The translations under genes and the position numbers were made by a program. DNA of 49,725 nt from Pirellulales bacterium. GTDB lineage: Bacteria > Planctomycetota > Planctomycetia > Pirellulales > JAICIG01. This document shows, piece after piece, positions 45,981 to 49,725 of this stretch; positions within the stretch are counted from its first letter, which is position 1; each line of letters starts with the position of its first letter. The stretch is from assembly GCA_025927475.1 (NCBI GenBank), contig JAICLL010000028.1, forward strand, positions 1-49,725. Reading direction: 5' to 3'. A model generated the notes under the pieces. It saw only the letters and a program-made list of their open reading frames with translations, ran no database searches and was not told the origin of the DNA.

Positions 45981-46198
45981 GCGGCATCGCCCAAGCCAGC
46001 GGCCTGACTGGTTGCCTCAATGAATGCTCGAATCGCATTCTCCGAAGTGAACCACCGCTTGCCGACGGTGAAGCCGGCCAGCCGGCGGCCGTCAATGCCC
46101 GTGGTCATCCATCGCCGGATTGTCGATCGGTCGGGCCTGCCCGGCAGTAGCTCGCGGGCTTGACGCATGGTTAGCGGTCGGTCGTTCTCTTGTGTCAC
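45977..46198 (-). CDS. Small DNA-binding protein (DUF1580/excisionase-like)
   Basis: The 73-residue protein reads MTMRQARELLPGRPDRSTIR-like at its start (LTMRQARELLPGRPDRSTIR) and continues GRRLAGFTVGKRWFTSENAI, a pattern of small planctomycete element proteins related to DUF1580 and MerR-type winged helices. It is the first gene of the minus-strand run leading to the integrase and is preceded by the 450-bp gap with the palindrome and possible small RNA. It is likely to be a regulator or excisionase. Confidence 0.72.
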   Translation of the reverse strand: MTQENDRPLTMRQARELLPGRPDRSTIRRWMTTGIDGRRLAGFTVGKRWFTSENAIRAFIEATSQAAGLGDAA

Positions 46199-46327
46199 TG
46201 GTAAGACTCCGTTCGGTTGTCGTTCACTCCCGCTATCTCAAGAGTAGCAGACTGCCGACGAAAATTCCGAATGCGCGCAGCTACTTCCAACGGAATTACT
46301 TGTTCGCTGTGCGCACAGAAAATAAGC

Positions 46328-46393
46328 GGCGAGAATCGCCAGAATGTCCGCTCGCACGGTCGCCAACGGCCCTTCGTGCGAACGAAGGTTTTT
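46328..46393 (+). ncRNA. Candidate small RNA ending in an intrinsic terminator
   Basis: A short hairpin (GGCGA, GAA, TCGCC; 46328-46340) is followed by CCTTCGT, GCGA, ACGAAGG (46371-46388) and TTTTT, a textbook terminator on the plus strand. No plus-strand gene lies upstream within the element, so it may end a short RNA. A weak promoter-like pair (TTGTTC at 46300, ATAAGC at 46322, 16-bp spacer) precedes it. Role could be copy-number control, by analogy with plasmid antisense RNAs. Confidence 0.35.
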
Positions 46394-46524
46394 CGACGTG
46401 CCGCAAGTGGCGGTGATTGCCAGACTTGACGGGCCTTGCCACCAAGACGGACTACGTAGAAAAACGGCAGCCGTGGGTACGGCCAATAAGCGTACCCCTT
46501 GGCGGTGTATCCTTGCTAGTAAAA

Positions 46525-46554
46525 ATCAAATCGGCAGTCAACTGCCGATTTGAT
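46525..46554. repeat. Shared palindrome, copy 2 (intergenic)
   Basis: Perfect 14-bp arms ATCAAATCGGCAGT and ACTGCCGATTTGAT surround CA. It shares its 11-bp core with the palindrome at 44098-44123. The intergenic position suggests a binding site for a dimeric protein, such as an origin or an operator. Confidence 0.9.
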
Positions 46555-46655
46555 CGGCGAAGCCCTACGCGGTCGATAGAAGCTCGGCCCGACGATTCGG
46601 TATGAAGCCCAAGCCGGCGGTCGGTCGCTCGCCAGCAGCGAAGCCAGGCGGCCAG

Positions 46656-47153
46656 CTATTCGGCTTCGCGGTCATCGTCGGCAGCCGAGTAGGTCACGGC
46701 GCCGTCGGGGGCAACGTCAATGACAGCGGCATCGTCGGGCAACTCGGCAGTAGCGCCCGAGGTGTCGGCAGCCGGCTGCGCGGCAGCCGCTTCGGCTTCG
46801 GCAACGTGCCGTTCATACTCGCGGTCAACGTCAACGATGTTGTCTGGTTCGCGGTCGCCACGCTCGGCTAGCGTTGTGAGCAGCCGGCCCAACGTCATAT
46901 CGTCGCCGTCGCTCGTTGTCTCGGCAATTCGTGCCGGCGGTCGCAAGCCCAAAATGTCGGTCAACCAACTACGGGCCTTAGCATCGCCGACTTCGGCGTC
47001 ATCAACGGCACGGGCTACGATCTTTCGCCAGCGTGTCAGGGGCACCTTGCCCAACGTGGCGTTGCGATATTCTTGTTCGACTTCCCGCCGGGGCCTGCCA
47101 GGCGAAGCCCGATTGCCCTTCGTGAATCGTCCATCGCTTCCACGGTCACTCAT
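46656..47153 (-). CDS. DUF5681-like protein of mobile elements
   Basis: The 165-residue protein starts with the DUF5681 pattern (MSDRGSDGRFTKGNRASPGR), which occurs in phage and integrated-element proteins, followed by a helical region (VPLTRWRKIVARAVDDAEVG, then AKARSWLTDILGLRPP) and an acidic tail. Some DUF5681 proteins are encoded near phage packaging genes, and the helical part faintly recalls small terminase subunits, but this is speculative. It is separated from the HTH genes by the control region and from the divergent gene at 47289 by 135 bp. Confidence 0.68.
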   Translation of the reverse strand: MSDRGSDGRFTKGNRASPGRPRREVEQEYRNATLGKVPLTRWRKIVARAVDDAEVGDAKARSWLTDILGLRPPARIAETTSDGDDMTLGRLLTTLAERGDREPDNIVDVDREYERHVAEAEAAAAQPAADTSGATAELPDDAAVIDVAPDGAVTYSAADDDREAE

Positions 47154-47288
47154 TCAATCTCCGTTTAATCGGCTCAAGAAACGGCACCGCTCGCCTACCA
47201 CGTCATTAGACCCGCTCTTTGTTGCTCCGTGCTTTGCGGCGCGATACCCTATCGACTTCCGTAGGATACTCCGCACAAAGAGGGGAAA

Positions 47289-47615
47289 ATGATTGACCGA
47301 CCGTACAGTAAACATGAAGCGGAATTGCTTTTGGCGGCTTTCAGGGCAACCGACAAGGCAGTCAGGCATATCCACAAAGAGGAAGCCGTTCCCGGTAAAC
47401 CGCTTTGGGTAATAGACTGCTTTGAAGCCGGCGGGGTGAACCATCCGCAGTCGGGGCAACCGGCGGATTGCCCGCCGTACAGGGCCGGTTTCGATTCGCT
47501 GCTTCAACGTGGCTTCCTGACCTATTCAATGCCGCAAGCTATGGCCGAGGTCTATACCCTCACGGACGCCGGTTTGACGGCTGCTCGCGAGCTAGAAGCG
47601 AAAACAGGCACGTAA
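47289..47615 (+). CDS. Small element protein of unknown function
   Basis: The 108-residue product (MIDRPYSKHEAELLLAAFRA...) ends with a possible winged-helix-like region (SLLQRGFLTYSMPQAM, then YTLTDAGLTAARELE), as in small transcription factors. It is the only plus-strand gene of the element, preceded by a GAGGGG ribosome site, and its end overlaps the convergent gene at 47560 by 56 bp. I recognise no family. Confidence 0.6.
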   Translation: MIDRPYSKHEAELLLAAFRATDKAVRHIHKEEAVPGKPLWVIDCFEAGGVNHPQSGQPADCPPYRAGFDSLLQRGFLTYSMPQAMAEVYTLTDAGLTAARELEAKTGT

Positions 47616-47925
47616 AGACGCTGGCGACTTGACGTACCGCAGCGGCTTGCGGTTCCGTCAGTTCGGCTGATAGCTCACGCTCCAGAAGGCGCGCCGTCTC
47701 CAAGAATGCTTGACGCAATTCAGCCGCGGTCGATTGTCTCGACAACGATTGCAAAGGCTTTTGTGTTGCGTACAGCAGCCCATCAACGAAAGTTAGGTTC
47801 TCGCCGACGTGAACGACTCGGCCAACTGTGCAGTCGGCCGCGGCGGCGGCCCCCACGCCGCGCGTCCAAAACCAAACACCAGCGGCGGCCAGCATCGCCC
47901 GGCGAAAAAAACCACGCCGTTTCAT
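47560..47925 (-). CDS. Small exported or membrane-anchored element protein
   Basis: The 121-residue product begins MKRRGFFRRAMLAAAGVWFW, a Tat-like or simple signal sequence (R-R-G-F-F), then has a soluble domain with helical stretches (AELRQAFLETARLLERELSA). Export from a small integrative element is unusual and may reflect a surface or exclusion function, but nothing supports a specific role. The start follows GGAG by about 10 bases; a longer frame adds 17 residues without similarity. It converges with the gene at 47289. Confidence 0.55.
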   Translation of the reverse strand: MKRRGFFRRAMLAAAGVWFWTRGVGAAAAADCTVGRVVHVGENLTFVDGLLYATQKPLQSLSRQSTAAELRQAFLETARLLERELSAELTEPQAAAVRQVASVFTCLFSLLAREQPSNRRP

Positions 47926-48049
47926 TATTATGGCTCCAATGAGAACGCTTGAACCCTTTGAAGTATAAAGCAGCAACGGGGGTTCGTTAGCTGGGGCCGG
48001 GCGGCAGCCGGCTCCGCTCGTTGAAAGTTTGCTCGTTTCGGTCGGTCAC

Positions 48050-48325
48050 TCAGCTTGCTGATTTTGGTCGCCGCTTTCGTGGTTTTTTCAACTCAGGCGG
48101 GGCGGCTTCAACCATCGCCACGATGCCACGGCGGATAGCTTCCGGCAACGTCGGCCACGCCTTGCAGACCGTCGCCAAGTCGGTAAACTCTGGCGGAAAA
48201 GCGCCAAGCAGAACGCCAAGACGCTCGGCGGGATTTTCGCAAGTAGTTGCCGCGTCGCTACTTGCAATTTCGTCCGAACGGACTTTTAATCCGTAGGTCT
48301 CGGGTTCGAGCCCCGACAGCCTCAC
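48050..48325 (-). CDS. Detached integrase C-terminal segment
   Basis: The frame reads RLSGLEPETYGLKVR from the right attachment core and continues for 75 residues (SDEIASSDAATTCENPAERL...LPEAIRRGIVAMVEA) to a stop. The core residues are identical and in the same frame as the integrase end at attL, so this is the integrase tail separated by integration. The LPEAxRxGIVAMV phrase recurs at the ends of planctomycete integrases. A GTG inside the core could start translation, but a TGA in frame just upstream in host DNA means it is probably silent while integrated. Confidence 0.8.
   Translation of the reverse strand: MRLSGLEPETYGLKVRSDEIASSDAATTCENPAERLGVLLGAFPPEFTDLATVCKAWPTLPEAIRRGIVAMVEAAPPELKKPRKRRPKSAS
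48198..48222 (+). repeat. Candidate integrase arm-site repeat, right side
   Basis: It matches 40639-40663 at 24 of 25 positions and has the same orientation. It lies 55 bp from the right attachment core; the left copy lies 112 bp from the left core. It is encoded within the integrase tail segment. Confidence 0.5.
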
Positions 48326-48330
48326 TTCTC
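48277..48330. repeat. attR: right 54-bp attachment-site repeat
   Basis: The sequence is identical to 40474-40527. Only the 3' part of tRNA-Lys is present here, without a D-arm or acceptor 5' strand, so it is not a second tRNA gene. Together with attL it bounds an element of 7803 bp (one core plus 7749 bp). Confidence 0.95.
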
Positions 48331-48379
48331 AAGTGAAGATCTCACATCAACTTAACTCGACGGCGGGGCGTTCGGCCGG

Positions 48380-48535
48380 TGCCGCAACATCTCGTGGCTC
48401 GATTCCTGCGAAGAGTTTCTGGCAGAACTCGCCAGTTGTCGGCGGCCCCGCGCGGTTGAAGATTACCGCAGAGCGCTCGGGGAACTGACCGATTTGTGCC
48501 GGTCTCAAAAACCGCGGGACGTGACGACGGTCGTG
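48380..48535 (+). pseudogene. Tyrosine integrase N-terminal remnant beyond attR
   Basis: Without a start codon, the frame reads SWLDSCEEFLAELASCRRPR, AVEDYRRALGELTDLCRS and QKPRDVTT. This is the pattern of an integrase SAM-like core-binding domain. It breaks off about 20 bp later. It lies outside the element, so it must come from an earlier, unrelated integration at the same place. Confidence 0.55.
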
Positions 48536-48566
48536 CCGTCTGGCTCCAGCGTCAAAATTGTTCAAG

Positions 48567-48640
48567 CGTCCCCGCCAGGAATCGAACCTGGTCTGCGAGC
48601 TTCGCGGGCTCGCGTGCGAAATCCGGCACACTCCGAGGAC
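48567..48640 (-). tRNA. tRNA-Arg (GCG), with C at position 33
   Basis: Acceptor stem GTCCTCG/CGGGGAC (one wobble), discriminator G, anticodon stem CGAGC/GCTCG, and T-stem CCAGG/CCTGG with loop TTCGATT. The loop CCGCGAA places anticodon GCG (codons CGC/CGU) with C rather than the near-universal U at 33. A GCG-anticodon arginine tRNA is unusual in bacteria, which normally use inosine-modified ACG. CCA is not encoded. It is the last gene (most 3') of the array. Confidence 0.75.
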
Positions 48641-48659
48641 AAGTCGTTTGGATCAGCAG

Positions 48660-48730
48660 CACCCCGCCGAGGAGTCGAACCTCGTTTTGCAGTTCCGAAG
48701 ACTGCCGTGCTTCCCTCACGCTCGCAAGGC
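48660..48730 (-). tRNA. tRNA-Arg (TCG), weak cloverleaf
   Basis: Anticodon stem GCAGT/ACTGC encloses CTTCGGA (anticodon TCG), and the T-stem is CGAGG/CCTCG. The acceptor stem GCCTTGC/GCGGGGT needs three G-U pairs, including the terminal pair. The D-stem is short and base 26 is missing. It may be degenerate or have a relaxed fold. Confidence 0.6.
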
Positions 48731-48741
48731 AACGCCTAAAA

Positions 48742-48813
48742 TGTCCCGACCTGGACTCGAACCAGGACCACGAGCTTCGGAGGCTCGGATGCGATCCGTT
48801 ACACCATCAGGAC
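48742..48813 (-). tRNA. tRNA-Arg (CCG)
   Basis: Acceptor stem GTCCTGA/TCGGGAC, discriminator A, anticodon stem CGAGC/GCTCG with loop CTCCGAA (anticodon CCG, codon CGG), and T-stem CCTGG/CCAGG. The variable loop is 4 bases. It shares its anticodon stem sequence with the GCG and Glu tRNAs of the array. CCA is not encoded. Confidence 0.85.
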
Positions 48814-48815
48814 AA

Positions 48816-48837
48816 GCAAAGTAGCAGGCACGCTCCG
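48816..48837. repeat. 22-bp repeat at the 5' edge of tRNA block 1
   Basis: The sequence (core AGTAGCAGGCAC then CTCCG) matches 49652-49673 at 21 of 22 positions. It starts 2 bp before the 5' end of tRNA-Arg (CCG). It runs into a short palindrome GGCACG...CGTGCC. Confidence 0.8.
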
Positions 48838-48884
48838 CCGTGCCGTCGCCGCGAACCGATCGGTGTCGACTCACGATCACCTCC

Positions 48885-49040
48885 GGCACGCAACCGCATG
48901 CTCACCGCCTGGATGAACGGCTCGCCGTCGCGCGGCGCCAGCCGCGACCAGTCAGCCCACGTGTAGAGCTGGTAGTCGTGCGGATCGACGACGCGGGCCG
49001 CCTCGTTGAAGAGTATGACCAGCGCGCGAGCCACGGCGTT
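48885..49040 (-). pseudogene. HNH-endonuclease-like gene fragment inside the tRNA array
   Basis: The frame reads NAVARALVILFNEAARVV, DPHDYQLYTWADWSRLAP and RDGEPFIQAVSMRLRA. This resembles the region before the HNH domain in planctomycete HNH endonucleases, as I recall them. The frame is cut at both ends: the 5' side meets the tRNA-His gene and the 3' side changes to an unrelated basic sequence. No HNH catalytic residues are present. It separates the two tRNA blocks. Confidence 0.5.
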
Positions 49041-49048
49041 TCAAAAAC

Positions 49049-49124
49049 GGGTGTCTGACGGGAGTCGAACCCATACCATCCGGTTCACAGCCGGGCGTGC
49101 AGAAACCGCTACACCACAGACACC
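49049..49124 (-). tRNA. tRNA-His (GTG)
   Basis: Acceptor stem GGTGTCT/AGACACC, discriminator C, anticodon loop CTGTGAA (anticodon GTG). Bacterial tRNA-His normally has an encoded extra G at -1 pairing with C73; here the base before the acceptor is T. The histidine identity element may be missing or added after transcription. Confidence 0.85.
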
Positions 49125-49136
49125 ATAAGTTGTCAA

Positions 49137-49208
49137 CACCCCGACCAGGACTTGAACCTAGAACACCCAGTTAGAAGCAGGGCATGATGTCCATTTCACC
49201 ACCGGGGC
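49137..49208 (-). tRNA. tRNA-Arg (TCT)
   Basis: Acceptor stem GCCCCGG/TCGGGGT with G-U pairs at both ends, discriminator G, anticodon loop CTTCTAA (anticodon TCT, codons AGA/AGG). The anticodon stem CCCTG/CTGGG has one mismatch. CCA is not encoded. Confidence 0.8.
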
Positions 49209-49214
49209 AAACAG

Positions 49215-49302
49215 CGGAAGGCAAGGGAGTCGAACCCTCATCCCAGTTTTCTGAGAACCGCTTTAGCAAAGCGGCGCGGCAAGCCGTATCCGCCTACCTT
49301 CC
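49215..49302 (-). tRNA. tRNA-Ser (GCT)
   Basis: An 88-base class II tRNA with long variable arm (TTCTCAGAAAACTGGGAT). Acceptor stem GGAAGGT/GCCTTCC, discriminator G, anticodon stem CCGCT/AGCGG with loop TTGCTAA (anticodon GCT, codons AGC/AGU). Confidence 0.88.
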
Positions 49303-49312
49303 GTTTGTCTTG

Positions 49313-49388
49313 TAGCCGAGGTGGGAGTCGAACCCACAAAGTCACGAAGCTCTCGACCTCGCCGCTTTGCCAGTTTGCGTACCCGGCC
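49313..49388 (-). tRNA. tRNA with Leu anticodon (GAG), no long variable arm
   Basis: The 5' half (GCAAACTGGCAAAGC) is leucine-like, with anticodon stem CGAGG/CTTCG and loop TCGAGAG (anticodon GAG, C at position 33). The T-stem is GTGGG/CCCAC. The variable loop is only about 7 bases, whereas leucine tRNAs have a long arm. Charging with leucine is therefore uncertain. Confidence 0.6.
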
Positions 49389-49405
49389 ATCTCTGCATCT
49401 ACGAG

Positions 49406-49474
49406 TTGCAGGCCCCGGTATCGAGCCGGGCGCGCCGACCTTATGAAAGTCAGTTGGGCACCTGCCCGCCTGCA
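49406..49474 (-). tRNA. tRNA with CAT anticodon (Met or Ile2), short D-arm
   Basis: Perfect acceptor stem TGCAGGC/GCCTGCA, discriminator A, anticodon stem TGACT/GGTCG with loop TTCATAA (anticodon CAT), and T-stem CCCGG/CCGGG with loop CTCGATA. The D-arm is reduced to about 15 bases between stems. It could be elongator Met, or Ile if C34 is modified to lysidine. Confidence 0.7.
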
Positions 49475-49483
49475 AAAAATCAA

Positions 49484-49567
49484 TGACCAAGGGGAGACTC
49501 GAGCTCCCACGCCCACAAGGGGCCGACGTTCTGAGCGTCGTGTGTCTTCCGATTGCACCACTTGGTC
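49484..49567 (-). tRNA. tRNA-Leu (CAG)
   Basis: Class II tRNA with acceptor stem GACCAAG/CTTGGTC, discriminator A, anticodon stem CGACG/CGTCG with loop CTCAGAA (anticodon CAG, codon CUG), long variable arm (GCCCCTTGTGGGCGT) and T-stem GGGAG/CTCCC. Confidence 0.88.
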
Positions 49568-49578
49568 AAAGTTGTCAG

Positions 49579-49651
49579 TGACCCGTGCGGGAATCGAACC
49601 CGCCTTCCGAGCTTGAGGGGCTCGTGTCCTGAACCGATAGACGAACGGGCC
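49579..49651 (-). tRNA. tRNA-Glu (CTC), with C at position 33
   Basis: Acceptor stem GGCCCGT/ACGGGTC, discriminator A, anticodon stem CGAGC/GCTCG with loop CCCTCAA (anticodon CTC, codon GAG, C at 33), T-stem GCGGG/CCCGC. The T-arm and D-arm are normal. It is the first (most 5') gene of the array visible here. Confidence 0.8.
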
Positions 49652-49673
49652 GCAAAGTAGCAGGCACACTCCG
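49652..49673. repeat. 22-bp repeat at the 5' edge of tRNA block 2
   Basis: It matches 48816-48837 at 21 of 22 positions and directly abuts the 5' end of tRNA-Glu. The remaining 52 bases to the window end show no further tRNA or gene start. Confidence 0.8.
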
Positions 49674-49725
49674 TGGGCCGCAGCTTTCGACCGAGCGACG
49701 TCGATCTGCTGGCTGCGGCTCGGAA

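Larger units (their letters stand above)
46199..46655. other. Non-coding control region of the element
   Basis: No coding frame is convincing across this 457-bp gap, which is lower in GC than its surroundings. It contains a plus-strand hairpin pair ending in an intrinsic terminator (46328-46393) and the perfect 30-bp palindrome at 46525-46554. Promoters for the minus-strand operon starting at 46198 should lie at 46200-46300. It is the best candidate for the element's replication origin and main control region. Confidence 0.45.

Noticed and set aside
47154..47507. A 117-codon minus-strand frame between the DUF5681 gene and the convergent region
   Set aside because: It overlaps the plus-strand gene at 47289 throughout most of its length, is Arg-rich and lacks a ribosome site; the plus-strand frame has GAGGGG and a plausible fold.
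48277..48322. A second tRNA-Lys gene
   Set aside because: Only the part from the anticodon stem to the 3' end is present. It is the attachment-site copy, not a tRNA gene.

Overview
The window looks like a piece of a GC-rich chromosome from the Planctomycetota, probably a Pirellulales-like lineage. This is inferred from family content: a formylglycine sulfatase, a DUF447 protein, HpnH, an unusual ExbB/ExbD operon, a Tat-exported TIM-barrel protein, Gly/His-rich exported peptides and dispersed intergenic inverted repeats. No rRNA or other taxonomic marker is present, so the assignment is tentative.

Region 1 (1-19 kb) is mostly housekeeping: a sulfatase/ABC-transporter operon, a PerM-type membrane protein, chorismate synthase (aroC), a glucose-6-phosphate dehydrogenase gene interrupted by a +1 frameshift, a FlgM-like protein, an eight-EF-hand exported protein, a transposase stub, hpnH, a LutB-like iron-sulfur protein, a large MscS channel and a DapA-family lyase.

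Region 2 (19-29 kb) holds an MBL-fold hydrolase, a radical-SAM protein next to an asparagine-synthetase-like protein, a DUF447 protein, a two-component system, a nucleotidyltransferase two-gene module, Maf, and a Tat-exported TIM-barrel protein.

Region 3 (28.8-39.5 kb) is one tightly packed plus-strand operon of seven genes behind a near-consensus sigma70 promoter: a membrane-anchored protein, ExbB, two ExbD proteins (one with a zinc-ribbon N-terminus), a 1164-residue membrane-anchored beta-propeller, a family-5 solute-binding protein and an exported protein of unknown function. It reads as a proton-motive-force-driven envelope machine.

Region 4 (40.45-48.33 kb) is a 7.8 kb integrative element in a tRNA-Lys gene, bounded by perfect 54-bp direct repeats. 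It carries a tyrosine integrase, a serine recombinase, a primase-polymerase, two small HTH proteins and small unknown proteins, but no capsid or conjugation genes. Its attP lies inside the integrase reading frame. Joining the two ends in silico gives an uninterrupted 611-residue integrase, of which integration removes the last 75 residues.

Region 5 (48.33-49.7 kb), just beyond the right att copy, holds an integrase remnant and then a minus-strand array of at least ten tRNA genes (four with Arg anticodons) in two blocks. A fragment of an HNH-endonuclease-like gene separates the blocks, and each block has the same 22-bp repeat at its 5' edge. Several of these tRNAs break canonical rules. The locus looks like a site of repeated foreign-DNA accretion.
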